Part shown: piece by piece, positions 23,060-31,831 of the stretch
Layout: each line of letters starts with the position of its first letter
Numbering within the stretch: position 1 is the stretch's first letter
Assembly: GCF_005780185.1 (NCBI RefSeq)
Contig: NZ_VBUI01000018.1
Coordinates: 1 to 64,000, forward strand
DNA: 64,000 nt
Reading direction: 5' to 3'
DNA from: Halomonas urmiana
GTDB taxonomy: Bacteria > Pseudomonadota > Gammaproteobacteria > Pseudomonadales > Halomonadaceae
Notes under the pieces: generated by a model
The model's input: only the letters and a program-made list of their open reading frames with translations
Databases searched by the model: none
Told to the model about the DNA's origin: nothing
Made by a program: the position numbers and the translations under genes

Positions 23060-23964
23060 TGACGCCCGTGCTGCTCTACTGTGACGACGAGGCCGCTGCC
23101 GCCTGCCGCCTGGCCGAGACCGCGGGGCTGACGGCTGCCGCCATCGAGTGCCACCGCTTCCCCGACGAGGAGCTGCGCCTGACGCTGCCCCTGCATGCCG
23201 CCGCGGCCTTTCCCGAGACCCTGGTGATCTATCGCAGCCTCGACCGTCCCAACGACAAGCTCGTAGAGCTGCTGCTGATCGCCCGCCATGCCCGAGCCCA
23301 GGGCGTACGCCGCCTGGTGCTGGTGGCGCCCTACCTCGCCTACATGCGCCAGGACATCGCCTTTCATCCCGGTGAGGTCGTCAGCCAGCCGCTGATCGGC
23401 CACTTCCTCGCCGAGCTGTTCGACGCGGTGATCACCGTCGACCCCCACCTGCACCGTATCGAGCGCCTCGACCAGGCAATTCCCCTCGAGCACGCCGTCG
23501 CGCTCTCTGGCGCGCCGCGACTCGCCGAGCTGATCGCCGAGAAGCGCGCGAACCCGCTGCTGGTCGGCCCCGATGCCGAGGCGCATCAATGGGTGCAGAG
23601 TGCGGCCGCCGTGACCGGCTTCGGTGTCGGTGTCTGCCACAAGACCCGCCATGGCGACCGCAACGTGGCGATCACGCTGCCGGAGCTCGACGTGGCCGGC
23701 CGCCAGGTGGTGCTGATGGACGACGTGGCGAGTTCGGGCCATACCCTCGCTCGCGCCGCCGAGGCGTTGCTCCATGCCGGGGCGGCCTCGGTGGACGTGG
23801 CCGTCACCCATGCGCTCTTCGCCGGGAATGCCCTGGCGGTGATTCGCGCCGCCGGAGTGGGAGAGGTCTGGAGCACCGACTGCATCGCTCATGAGAGCAA
23901 CGCCATCGCCATGGCGCCGGTGCTGGGGGAGGCGCTGAAAGGGGTAGCGACGACAGGGGGATAG
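23059..23964 (+). CDS. PRPP-synthetase family protein, paired with the phosphorylase
   Basis: A 301-residue homologue of ribose-phosphate pyrophosphokinase. It has the Prs-like N half (CHRFPDEELRLTLP, VAPYLAYMRQD, DAVITVDPHLHRIERL) and the PRPP-binding loop VVLMDDVASSGHTLARAA. It is shorter and more divergent than canonical Prs, close to archaeal-style enzymes. One-base overlap with the phosphorylase gene indicates tight coupling, so its natural role is probably to interconvert the ribose phosphate released by that enzyme and PRPP. The exact reaction is inferred. Confidence 0.84.
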   Translation: MTPVLLYCDDEAAAACRLAETAGLTAAAIECHRFPDEELRLTLPLHAAAAFPETLVIYRSLDRPNDKLVELLLIARHARAQGVRRLVLVAPYLAYMRQDIAFHPGEVVSQPLIGHFLAELFDAVITVDPHLHRIERLDQAIPLEHAVALSGAPRLAELIAEKRANPLLVGPDAEAHQWVQSAAAVTGFGVGVCHKTRHGDRNVAITLPELDVAGRQVVLMDDVASSGHTLARAAEALLHAGAASVDVAVTHALFAGNALAVIRAAGVGEVWSTDCIAHESNAIAMAPVLGEALKGVATTGG

Positions 23965-24336
23965 ATGTCCGACCGTTCCATGCTCAAGGTCTATTATGAC
24001 GCCGACTGCCCCATCTGCCGGCGCGACAGGGCGCGCTACGAGCGCTGGGCCGGTGAGGCGTCCGCCTCGGTGGAGTGGATCGATGTCAATCGCCACGATG
24101 AACGGCTGCGACGACGCGGCGTGGCGCCCAAGGCCGCGCTGCTGTCGCTGCACGTGGAGGATGCCGAGGGTCGGATCGTCGACGGTATCGATGCCTATAT
24201 CTTGCTGATGAGTCGCGTGCCACGCCTTCGGCCGCTGACATGGCTGATCGGACTGCCCGTCGTGAGGCCGCTGCTGGCCAGGGCCTATCGGCGTTGGGTC
24301 AGGCGGCGCCTGGCGCGGCAGGGGCGACTGCCATGA
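23965..24336 (+). CDS. DCC-family thiol-disulfide oxidoreductase-like protein (DUF393)
   Basis: A 123-residue protein with the DUF393 signature: VYYDADCPICRRDRARY carrying the DxxCxxC motif, ending in a basic C-terminal helix (RRWVRRRLARQ). Members have a thioredoxin-like fold and unknown partners. The ATG follows the previous stop codon directly, so it is the third gene of the phosphorylase operon. No signal peptide; one hydrophobic stretch (LTWLIGLPVVRPLLA) may associate with membrane. Confidence 0.82.
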   Translation: MSDRSMLKVYYDADCPICRRDRARYERWAGEASASVEWIDVNRHDERLRRRGVAPKAALLSLHVEDAEGRIVDGIDAYILLMSRVPRLRPLTWLIGLPVVRPLLARAYRRWVRRRLARQGRLP

Positions 24337-24355
24337 GTCGCCCTCCGCCGGTGGC

Positions 24356-25612
24356 CTACTGTTTGTCCTGCCCCGTTTCGGGCTTGTCACTTCCTTGGTG
24401 ACCCAATGCCCCGGCATGATCCAGGCGCGGATGGTGGTCGAGGAACTCGCGGTGCGGGTCCGGCAGGGCGTCCAGCGCCTGCACGGTATGGGTGATGGCG
24501 TGAATCGCCGCCAGCACGTCCCGGGTATAGCCGGTCTCGGAGATGGTGTGCATGTTGCGAATCGGGAAGCCGATGGAGGTCGCCACGCAGTCCACGGCGG
24601 CGAGCACCCCGGCCATGCCGTCGGTGCCGGTATCCACGCCGACGATGTCACGCTGCATGGGGATGCCCTGTTCCCGGGCGGTGGTCTCGATGATCCGGTT
24701 GAGCTGCTCGCTGGCGATGGCGCCCACCGACATGGTGAAGCCCTTGCCCATCTCCAGCGGCTGCATGCGCCGGTCGCCGATGCCGGGGGCGGCCACGTAG
24801 TCGTGGTTGACGTCCACGGCGATGATGGCGTCGGGCTCGAGCTCACCGGCCAGCACCCGGCTGCCGAAGCGGCCGATCTCCTCGTAGCTGGCGATGGCGA
24901 ACATCACCCGCACCTTCTCGGTGCCGCCCGCCTCGGCGATCAGCCTCGCCACCTCGGCGGTGACGAAACAGCCCAGGCCGTTGTCCAGGTAGGCGCCGTA
25001 GAAGGTGTCCGGGCTGAAGCCGTGGCGGATGGGCCGGTCGAGGAGGATCGAATCCCCGGGCCGCACGCCCAGGTTCTCCACCTGCTGCTTCTTGTTCTCG
25101 CCGTGGATCTGCAACTCGAGGTAGAGCTGCTCCTTCTTGATGCCCTTCTCGCCGGAACGCTGCGCCGGGTCGGAGAAGTGGATGGCGCCCAGCGCCTCCA
25201 CGGTGCCGCCCTCGATGCGCCGGTAGCTGCCGGGCGCCTCGGGGTCCTCGCTGAACAGCGTGACCTCGTGGCCGATCACCACGTTGGGCAGGAAGGAGTC
25301 GCTGTTGATCCAGATCTTGCCGTCCTCGCCGATGGAGCGCACCTGCATGCGGATCTTGTCGGCATGGCCGATGATCATCACCTTGAAGAGGTCGTCGCGG
25401 CCCGGATGGGTGTCCAGCACCACGCCGGCGTGGCCCTTGAACTGGTGCAGCTGCCAGCTATCCGGGGCGAAGCCCTCGAAGTGGGGCTTGAGCACGCCGT
25501 AGGTCATGGCGGCCTCGAGCCCCACCGGGCTGGGGGCGGCGAGGATGCGCCGCATCAGGTCGAACTGCGGCTCGGGCATGGGGCTGTTCCAGGGCTTTTG
25601 CGTATCGCTCAT
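24356..25612 (-). CDS. M42-family metallo-aminopeptidase
   Basis: A 418-residue cytoplasmic peptidase of the M42 glutamyl-aminopeptidase/tetrahedral TET type. Visible features are MRRILAAPSPVGLEAAM at the N terminus, the first metal ligand in MIIGHADKI, the bridging Asp in GAYLDNGLGC, the catalytic Glu pair in FAIASYEEIGRFGSR, the next ligand in IAVDVNHD and the last His in RNMHTISETGYT. The C-terminal 40 residues are hydrophilic and extra to the family. Convergent with the DCC protein gene. The substrate is unknown. Confidence 0.88.
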   Translation of the reverse strand: MSDTQKPWNSPMPEPQFDLMRRILAAPSPVGLEAAMTYGVLKPHFEGFAPDSWQLHQFKGHAGVVLDTHPGRDDLFKVMIIGHADKIRMQVRSIGEDGKIWINSDSFLPNVVIGHEVTLFSEDPEAPGSYRRIEGGTVEALGAIHFSDPAQRSGEKGIKKEQLYLELQIHGENKKQQVENLGVRPGDSILLDRPIRHGFSPDTFYGAYLDNGLGCFVTAEVARLIAEAGGTEKVRVMFAIASYEEIGRFGSRVLAGELEPDAIIAVDVNHDYVAAPGIGDRRMQPLEMGKGFTMSVGAIASEQLNRIIETTAREQGIPMQRDIVGVDTGTDGMAGVLAAVDCVATSIGFPIRNMHTISETGYTRDVLAAIHAITHTVQALDALPDPHREFLDHHPRLDHAGALGHQGSDKPETGQDKQ

Positions 25613-25660
25613 GGCGGTCTCTCTTGCTCGTTCAGGAAAGTGGGGGAGGGGGCGAGCGCC

Positions 25661-26623
25661 TCAGCGCCGGCGGCGTATCCAGTAGCGCCGGCCCATGGCC
25701 CCCGGGCGCTCGAGGATTTCCGGTGGCGCGTGGTGATTGTCGTCGTGATGGTCATGCAGGGAGGTGTCCCTTGTCGCCTCGACGCCCATCAGCCGGCGGA
25801 TGCGCTCCTCCGTCGGCGGGTGGGTGCGCAGCCAGTCGGGCCCCGCGGGCGGATGGCGGCCGAACAGCGCGGCCAGCCAGCGGCCGTGGTGGCGTTCCAG
25901 CACGGCCAGCGCCGAGGCCAGCCCCTCAGGGTCGCCTGTCAGGGCCACGGCGTCCAGGTCGGCGGTGTACTCGCGGTTGCGGGAGAGGGCCAGCTGGAGC
26001 AGGGTGCTCAGGCTGGGGGCGAAGGCCACCACCAGCAGCAGGCTCCAGGGCAGGCGGAGCTCGCCGGCCAGGATCAGCGGCACTAGCAGCAGTAGGCCGA
26101 GCTGCAGCACCGTGGTCAGCCAGAGGGTCAGGCGGGTCATGGCCGCGGCCATGGACATCACCCGGGTATCGCCATGGCGCAGGTGGCTCACCTCGTGGGC
26201 CAGCACGCCGGCCAGCTCGCGCAGCGTCAGGGTGCGTAGCAGGCCCTCGGTGACGGCGATGCCGCCGTCGTGGCGGGTCCCCACGGCGAAGGCGTTGAGC
26301 TCGGGCGAGGGCGCGTAGAAGAGCTGCGGGGGCCGTGTGAGGCCGGCGCGTTGGTAGAGCGTATCGAGCAGCCGGTAGAGCGAGGGTGCCTGATGGCGAT
26401 CGAGCAGACCGGCCCCGGCATCGGCGAGGATGACCCGCGCCGGCACCCAGCTGCCGGCGAAGGCTCCGGCCACCACGACCCCCAGGCTCATGACGATGCC
26501 GAGCCCGCCGGCCAGCAGGTAGCCGGGCACGGCCAACACCAGGGCCAGGCCCGCCATGATCAGCAGGGTCTGCAGGCCGTTCTTCAGGCGGCTGCGCCCG
26601 CGTCGCGGTGTCTCGGTCGTCAT
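25661..26623 (-). CDS. M48-family (HtpX-like) membrane metallopeptidase
   Basis: A 320-residue inner-membrane zinc protease. Two hydrophobic segments near the N terminus (about 18-60), then NAFAVGTRHDGGIAVTEGLL and the zinc motif HEVSHLRHGD with His143, Glu144 and His147, further membrane segments at about 165-205, and the third ligand in SRNREYTADLDA. It lies between HtpX and other M48B proteins in layout. The likely role is membrane protein quality control. The ATG at 26623 is preferred over 26689. A His/Asp-rich tail (HDHHDDNHH) near the C terminus might bind metal. Confidence 0.86.
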   Translation of the reverse strand: MTTETPRRGRSRLKNGLQTLLIMAGLALVLAVPGYLLAGGLGIVMSLGVVVAGAFAGSWVPARVILADAGAGLLDRHQAPSLYRLLDTLYQRAGLTRPPQLFYAPSPELNAFAVGTRHDGGIAVTEGLLRTLTLRELAGVLAHEVSHLRHGDTRVMSMAAAMTRLTLWLTTVLQLGLLLLVPLILAGELRLPWSLLLVVAFAPSLSTLLQLALSRNREYTADLDAVALTGDPEGLASALAVLERHHGRWLAALFGRHPPAGPDWLRTHPPTEERIRRLMGVEATRDTSLHDHHDDNHHAPPEILERPGAMGRRYWIRRRR

Positions 26624-26865
26624 GAGGCTCGGTGACCTGCGGATGGTGGACGATACGCTCAGTATCCATCGTCGAGGCGACGCTGTCATGGCAGACGTTT
26701 GCGCAGGCAGGCCACGCCCCTCGCGGGGCCTGGCCTGGGTCGGGGGAGTGGCAGAGTGTCTCGATAGAAGCCGTATCGAACGGGTGGTCGTGACCGGCGT
26801 GACCCTCCCTGGCGTCAGTGTTCGGTCATGGGTCAGCGAGACAGGGGACTACGTGGCTGCCGACA

Positions 26866-27105
26866 TTACTTCCACCAGCGCTCCTGCTGGCGGAGTTGCT
26901 GGCCCCTCTGGAAGGTCTGCTGGAGTTCCCGGGACTGGATGCGTTCGGTACCCATCATCCCTTGGCCCCTCGCCTGGCGCGTGTCGGCGATCTCCTGATG
27001 CAGGCGCGCAGTGCGCTCTTGTAGATACGTCGAATCACTCGCCAGGGAAGCACTCACGGAGCCCAGGCTGATCAACAGGATGGCCGTCAGTGTCGTGAGT
27101 TTCAT
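26866..27105 (-). CDS. Small secreted hypothetical protein
   Basis: A 79-residue protein with a clear signal peptide (MKLTTLTAILLISLGSVSASLAS) and a mature part of about 55 residues rich in Gln, Arg and Glu, likely one amphipathic helix, ending RQQERWWK. It is probably periplasmic; no known family. The frame is open another 51 codons upstream through a 9-base tandem repeat, but those residues (repeats of Asp-Pro-Cys) look like read-through of the repeat. No neighbour is close enough to be in an operon. Confidence 0.65.
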   Translation of the reverse strand: MKLTTLTAILLISLGSVSASLASDSTYLQERTARLHQEIADTRQARGQGMMGTERIQSRELQQTFQRGQQLRQQERWWK

Positions 27106-27609
27106 GGGACGCCTCGTCGTGTCGTGGCGCTGACGCTGTCGGGTCGGTCGGGCGCCAACTATCGGGCCGACCCGTAAGTGTCCATCATCGCAGGGATCGC
27201 AGGGATCGCAGGGATCGCAGGGATCGCCGGTCGACGGCGGCCGTGCCATGGCGGACACCGGGGGTGCCGGTCGTCAAGGCGTGCTGAGCTAGAGAGGGGC
27301 GCGGGAAGAAGAAGGGTCTGACTCACACATCAGCCGAGGTTCTTTGCGCTGACCTTCGGGTCGCCGTCGCGGGCGCCTTGGCGCTGGCTCTATCAGTATA
27401 GTGCTCGGCGCTCGCTGCGCGGCACGAAGGCGCCTGAAAGCGCCGCTTGACCGGAGAAAATCAGGCGTTTGGCTGCCCTTCGCAGCGAGTCCATCGGCCC
27501 CTGTCATGATAAGGCTAGGGCGCCGGATTCGTGATGAGCGCTGATCCGAGATGGCCGCTCAGCGCCTCGGGTGAGTCTTCGAATCGGCACTCTTGTTCAG
27601 GCCGTTCGT
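27106..27609. other. 504-base non-coding stretch with tandem repeat
   Basis: The stretch lies between two minus-strand genes. It holds a 9-base tandem repeat at 27187-27227. A 72-codon minus-strand ORF (27289-27507) has low-complexity Arg/Pro/Ser composition and no ribosome-binding site that convinces, so it is not called. GC-rich short inverted repeats around 27388-27452 (GGCGCCTT and GGCGCC elements) might form a REP-like hairpin. Confidence 0.45.
27187..27227. repeat. 9-bp tandem repeat, four and a half copies
   Basis: ATCGCAGGG is repeated four times without change and followed by a partial fifth copy (ATCGC). Copy number is a multiple of three bases, so changes would not shift a frame. 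It sits 82 bases upstream of the small secreted protein start. Confidence 0.92.
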
Positions 27610-28200
27610 TCAGCCCCTCAGTCGGTGCAGGGTGTCGACCAGCCGCTGGCAGAGGGCGTCGAGTGTCTGCTGCTGTTTGTCGTTGCCGAGCCGACCCTGA
27701 TCGTCGAAGGCCTGCGCGGCCCTTGCCACGGCGAGCTGGTCGGGCAGCACGGTCACGCCGATGTTGGTGAGCAACTGGCGGGTCAGCGACAGGCTGCGCA
27801 GGCCGCCGAGTCCTCCCGGTGACGCGGAGACCACGCCGGCCAGCTTGCCCGCGAAGAGGTCCAGGCCGCTCTCGCCCTCATGAGGGCGAGTCAGCCAGTC
27901 GATGGTGTTCTTGAGCAGTGGGGTAATGAAGCCATTGTACTCCGGCGAGGCAATCAGCAGGCCATCGTGCTCGGCCAGGCCGCGGCGGAGTACCAGGGCG
28001 TTCTCGGGCAGGCCCTGCTCGGCCTCCAGGTCGCCGTCATAGAGCGGCATGGGGTGGTCGCGCAGGTCGATGAAGGTGGGGCGTCCGCCCAGGTGCTCGA
28101 TGCGCTCGGCGGCCAGGCGCGCCAGCGCCTTGTTGTAGGAGCCGGCGCGGCTGCTGCCGGCAAAGACCAGGATGCGGGGGTGAGGCTGGCGATCCGTCAT
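27610..28200 (-). CDS. NADPH-dependent FMN reductase family protein
   Basis: A 196-residue flavodoxin-fold reductase. The N-terminal VFAGSSRAGSYNKALARLAA loop binds FMN phosphate, and LLIASPEYNGFITPLLKNTIDWL is the typical dimer/flavin motif of the ChrR/azoreductase-like group. Likely reduces quinones, chromate or azo compounds; the natural substrate is unknown. It begins 74 bases after the broken permease gene on the same strand and was probably in its operon. A single long frame joins both, which is an accident of the frameshift in the permease. Confidence 0.87.
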   Translation of the reverse strand: MTDRQPHPRILVFAGSSRAGSYNKALARLAAERIEHLGGRPTFIDLRDHPMPLYDGDLEAEQGLPENALVLRRGLAEHDGLLIASPEYNGFITPLLKNTIDWLTRPHEGESGLDLFAGKLAGVVSASPGGLGGLRSLSLTRQLLTNIGVTVLPDQLAVARAAQAFDDQGRLGNDKQQQTLDALCQRLVDTLHRLRG

Positions 28201-28274
28201 GTAGGCTCCTTCGGGGTCGACCGTTCTCCGGCAGGGAAATGTCGGTGCTGGTGCCGCCTGCCGGGTCGCCGGGA

Positions 28275-29346
28275 TCAGGCGTGGTGGGGCAGGTGGCCGG
28301 CAAGGGTGCGGCGCAGCGGTTTTACCGCCAGCCCGACCAACACCACTAGCCCTACCCACTCGACCCAGGCCGGCAGCAGTTCGTTCACTGCCTCGATCTG
28401 ACGGGCGATGTCGAGCTGCCACCAGCTTGTCACCGCATCCACGCCCAGTCCCAGCAGCACCGCGCTTGCCAGGATGCCGGCGAGATAGGCCACCAGGGCC
28501 CGGTTGCCCATCTCGCGGCGGAAGACCCTGAGGGTGGCCAGGCTGGTGACCGGCGCGGCGATCAGGAAGACCAGCACGGTGCCGGGCGAGACGCCGGCCA
28601 GCAGCAGACCGGCGGCGATGGGGGTGGCGGCGGTGGCGCACATGCCCGATCACTGCCATGACCAGCATGGCCCCCAGGCCGCTGCCCAGGGCGGCCAGCT
28701 GCTGTGGTGGCACCAGGGCGATCAGGGCCCCGGCGACCAGCAGGCCCACCAGCAGCCAGAGGCTGATGTCGTCGAGGATGTCGGTGAAGGCGTAGTGCAG
28801 CCCGTCGGCCAGTCGGCTGGCGAGCCGCGGCGCGGCGCTCTCGGCAGGCGTATCCCGCGCATCGCCGCAGCCGCTGGCGCAGCAGCTCCCGCAGCTATCC
28901 TCCGCCTCGGGCTCGACGTCGGCTGGCACACTCGTCGGCATGTCCGTCGGCACGGTACGGCCTACCAGCAGGCCGGTGACGATGGCGGTGAGCACGGCGC
29001 TGGTCGCCCGGGCTATGGCCATGAAGGGGCCGAGCAGGGCATAGGTAATGGCCAGGGAATCCACGCCGATGCCCGGGGTGCCGATCAGGAAGGCGGTGGC
29101 CGGGCCGCGTGAGGCTCCGCCGCGATACATGGCCAGTGCCGTGGGAATGGCCCCGCAGGAGCAGAGCGGCAGGGGGGCGCCGATCACCGCCGCCCTGGCG
29201 ATGCTGCCCAGCCCCTGGCCGCCGACCCAGCGCTGCAGCAGGGCCTCGGAGACCAGCGCCTTGATCAGCCCGGCCATCACCAGCCCCAGCAGCAGCCAGG
29301 GGGCGGCGGAGAGGGCGACGGCCAGGATGGCGTTCAGCAAGGGCAT
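28275..29346 (-). pseudogene. Frameshifted SO_0444-family Cu/Zn efflux permease
   Basis: The 5' part (29346 to about 28644) encodes the first 230 or so residues of a permease of the SO_0444/ArsP-like family: several membrane segments, APLPLCSCGAIPTALAMYRGG, and a hydrophilic Cys-rich loop (DSCGSCCASGCGD) likely to bind metal. After AMLVMAVIG the frame runs off into Arg/His-rich nonsense. The remainder of the family (CATAATPIAAGLLLAGVSP through the last membrane segments) continues in another frame from 28643 to 28275. At the junction four or so family residues (usually IPMY) are also absent, so the lesion looks like an 11-base deletion or similar. A sequencing error is possible but less likely given the missing residues. 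Confidence 0.8.
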
Positions 29347-29440
29347 GGGCGGGCTCCTCGGGGGAATACCCTATTCTGGGGGCGGCGGGCAGCCGTCCGT
29401 CAAGCGTGGCGCACACCGGGCGTGAAGGATGCGCCGCTCG

Positions 29441-29890
29441 TCACCCCTGGATCTCGGCGATGACCTCGCCGGTCTCCTCGCTGAGCCCCGTCTCCTGGAA
29501 GCCGAGGCTGGCATAGAAGTCCCGGGCGACCAGGTTGGTGGCCACATAGCAGATCGCGATCCGCTCGAAGGGGCCCTGTGCCCGGATCTCGTCCAGCACG
29601 CACTGCATGGCCCCGTACCCGATGCCTCTGCCCTGGTGGTGTCGGTCGACCATGAGACGGAAGATGTTGTAGGCCGGCGGCCGGTCGTCGTGGGCGAAGG
29701 ATTCGTACATGAGAAAGCCGACCACCTCGCCGTCGCAATAGATGGCGCGAGGCCGGTAGGTGGGGTGCAAGCTCGATTCGGCAATGGAATAGAGGTTGTC
29801 AGCGACATAGTCACGCTGTGATGACGCGACTTCCAGCGCGATGACGGCCTCGAAGTTCTCGCGGGTGACGTCCTTCAGCGAGATGTCCAT
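29441..29890 (-). CDS. GNAT-family N-acetyltransferase
   Basis: A 149-residue acetyl-CoA-dependent transferase. It has the spermidine/diamine acetyltransferase-like order: ISLKDVTRENFEAVIAL, then VGFLMYESF, FRLMVDRHHQGRGIGYGAM with the acetyl-CoA pyrophosphate loop QGRGIGYG, and ICYVATNLVARDFYASLGF. Resemblance to BltD/PaiA-type polyamine acetyltransferases is noted but the substrate is not proven. The ATG at 29890 is preceded by a GGAGGAGAGG region. Next to an M14 peptidase on the same strand. Confidence 0.86.
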   Translation of the reverse strand: MDISLKDVTRENFEAVIALEVASSQRDYVADNLYSIAESSLHPTYRPRAIYCDGEVVGFLMYESFAHDDRPPAYNIFRLMVDRHHQGRGIGYGAMQCVLDEIRAQGPFERIAICYVATNLVARDFYASLGFQETGLSEETGEVIAEIQG

Positions 29891-29946
29891 CGCCTCTCCT
29901 CCCTCCGGGGGCACCCCCGTTGCCTGGGCAGCGGCGTCGCGGCCGC

Positions 29947-31692
29947 TCAGTTGGGGCCCGGTGTACTGGACTTCCCGGGTATCGGGATTGTCCGGTGCAC
30001 CTCACCCAGCCGCGGGCTGGCGACCCGCACGGTCACCTCGCCCTCGCCCAGGATTACCCAGCATACACGGGCCTGGTGGCTGTTGCCTTGGGAGCGCTGG
30101 AACCAGGGCATCTGGGCGGCGTCACCGAGGCCGCGGCCCCAGCCGTCCAGGTGGCCCAGCACCCGGCGGGCCCGGTCGGGTTCATGCAGCCGGCAGCCCC
30201 TGGTGGTGGCCTCGGCCTCCACGCCGCTGTTCCAGGGGCGCGCTCGGGCAGCCTGGACGCCATAACTCGGCAGGTAGCCATGGTTGGCCACCGTCACGTC
30301 CAGCGCATGGACGCCCTCGGCCAGCGGCGTGCAGTGCACCGCCTCGATCACCAGCCGCGGCATCATCGAGGCGACCTGTAGCCAGTAGACCGCCAGGCCG
30401 TCACAGATCGACGGCAGGATCTCCGGCGGCGGGTTCCAGATGCCGAGGTTTGCGTCCAGCCCGCCGATTTCCACCTCGCCCAGCTGGGGATGCGTCAGCG
30501 GTCGCCAGGCACCGAACAGCCGCTGGCCATTGCTGATCCGGTCCCATTGCGCCAGCCGCTCCAACTGCTCGCGGTCCAAGGCGGTGTAGTGGTCGATGAA
30601 GCGCTCGGGACGGGGTAGGCCGAGGCGCTGGAATAGGTCCCAGAGCTCGCAGACCTGGGCCACGCAGCCGCGCTGGTGATAGGCGAACTCGATGAGGTCG
30701 CCATGCAGCGGGGTCTCGGGCTGGTAGCTGAATTCCTCGTAGCTGCTCACGGTGGGATAGCCGGCGAGCGACTGGCCCCAAGCGGCCAGCTGACGGTAGA
30801 GCGCGAGGTCCTGCGGGTCCATGCGGCTGTCCGGGGCATCGACCAGCGGACGGATGAAGACGCCGCCGAAGGTGTGCAGGTTGAGCCAGGCGTAGAGGTT
30901 TGGGTGGGCGAGGGCGAAGTCGATGACGGCCCGGGTCTCGGGCGCGTCACCGGGGTAGTGGCCGGCGCCGACCTGCTCAGGTTCGGGCCACCAGCCCCAG
31001 GGGAAGTTGCGGTTGAAGTCCGGGGTGTCGGCCAGCCAGTCGGGCTCGGGGATCGTCTCGCCGTCCCAGTGCTCGATCACCCCCTCGGGGTAGAGCCGCC
31101 AGTAGGGCGGCGGATCCTCCACCCGGCGCGGCAGCATCAGCCCGGGATGGTCGGGGGAGGCGACGAAGTCGCCCGCCGCGTCGTGGCGGCGCAGGTAGCG
31201 GCAGCGGCCGTCGCCCTCTAGGTTCTCGGCGCGCCAGCGGGGGCGGTCGGGACTGCCGGCGGTGCGCCGCGGCGCGGAGCGCACGAAGCCACCCTGGCGC
31301 AGTACCTGTTCGGCACCGTCCGGCGAGAGGCGCGGGCAGATGTAGAACAGCACCTCGCGCAGCTCTCGGCACTGATGCTCGGGCCATCCCCCGGGAAGCA
31401 ATTCGGGGTCCAGGTGCAGGGCCAGGACCATCTCCGCCACGGCCAGCGCGACGCTGGACCCGGCCAGCTCGGTGCCATGCATGTTGCCGTCCACCCAGAC
31501 CGCGGGGCGCTGCCGGTCGGGCTCGGGGCCGAGGGTCAGCACCCACAGCTCGCGTCCCTCGGGGCTGGTGCCGAGGCTCTCCAGCCGGGCCAGCTGCGGG
31601 TGGTCCCGGGCCCAGGTCTCGAGCTGGCGGGTCAGCGCCGCGTGGCTCAGGTAGCGGTGGCGGAAGGGGCCGTTGAGTGTGTCTTGAGTCAT
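29947..31692 (-). CDS. M14-family zinc carboxypeptidase
   Basis: A 581-residue cytoplasmic metallopeptidase of the carboxypeptidase A fold. The first zinc motif is DGNMHGTELAGSS with His72 and Glu75; the third ligand and catalytic parts lie in PDFNRNFPWGW and WLNLHTFGGVFIRP; a C-terminal region beyond about 430 is probably a beta-sandwich accessory domain. There is no signal peptide, so intracellular substrates such as peptides or modified proteins are likely. It starts ATG at 31692; the 139 bases before the divergent VIT1 gene hold both promoters. Confidence 0.87.
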   Translation of the reverse strand: MTQDTLNGPFRHRYLSHAALTRQLETWARDHPQLARLESLGTSPEGRELWVLTLGPEPDRQRPAVWVDGNMHGTELAGSSVALAVAEMVLALHLDPELLPGGWPEHQCRELREVLFYICPRLSPDGAEQVLRQGGFVRSAPRRTAGSPDRPRWRAENLEGDGRCRYLRRHDAAGDFVASPDHPGLMLPRRVEDPPPYWRLYPEGVIEHWDGETIPEPDWLADTPDFNRNFPWGWWPEPEQVGAGHYPGDAPETRAVIDFALAHPNLYAWLNLHTFGGVFIRPLVDAPDSRMDPQDLALYRQLAAWGQSLAGYPTVSSYEEFSYQPETPLHGDLIEFAYHQRGCVAQVCELWDLFQRLGLPRPERFIDHYTALDREQLERLAQWDRISNGQRLFGAWRPLTHPQLGEVEIGGLDANLGIWNPPPEILPSICDGLAVYWLQVASMMPRLVIEAVHCTPLAEGVHALDVTVANHGYLPSYGVQAARARPWNSGVEAEATTRGCRLHEPDRARRVLGHLDGWGRGLGDAAQMPWFQRSQGNSHQARVCWVILGEGEVTVRVASPRLGEVHRTIPIPGKSSTPGPN

Positions 31693-31831
31693 GCCGATGC
31701 CTCGCCGTGCCGTGTTGCGCTGTCAGTATGGTGCATCCTCGGGGGAGGGGCGTCGCTGGCGCGCCTTACCCGAGCCTGGCCGGCTGTGCCAAGCTGGAGC
31801 CAGGATCAATCATGCATCGACGGGAGGCTCC

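Noticed and set aside
27187-27227. Tandem repeat considered as a CRISPR or integration site
   Set aside because: Units are nine bases with no spacers, and no cas or integrase gene is present.
27289-27507. A 72-codon minus-strand ORF in the non-coding stretch
   Set aside because: Low-complexity Arg/Pro/Ser composition, no ribosome-binding site and no family resemblance.
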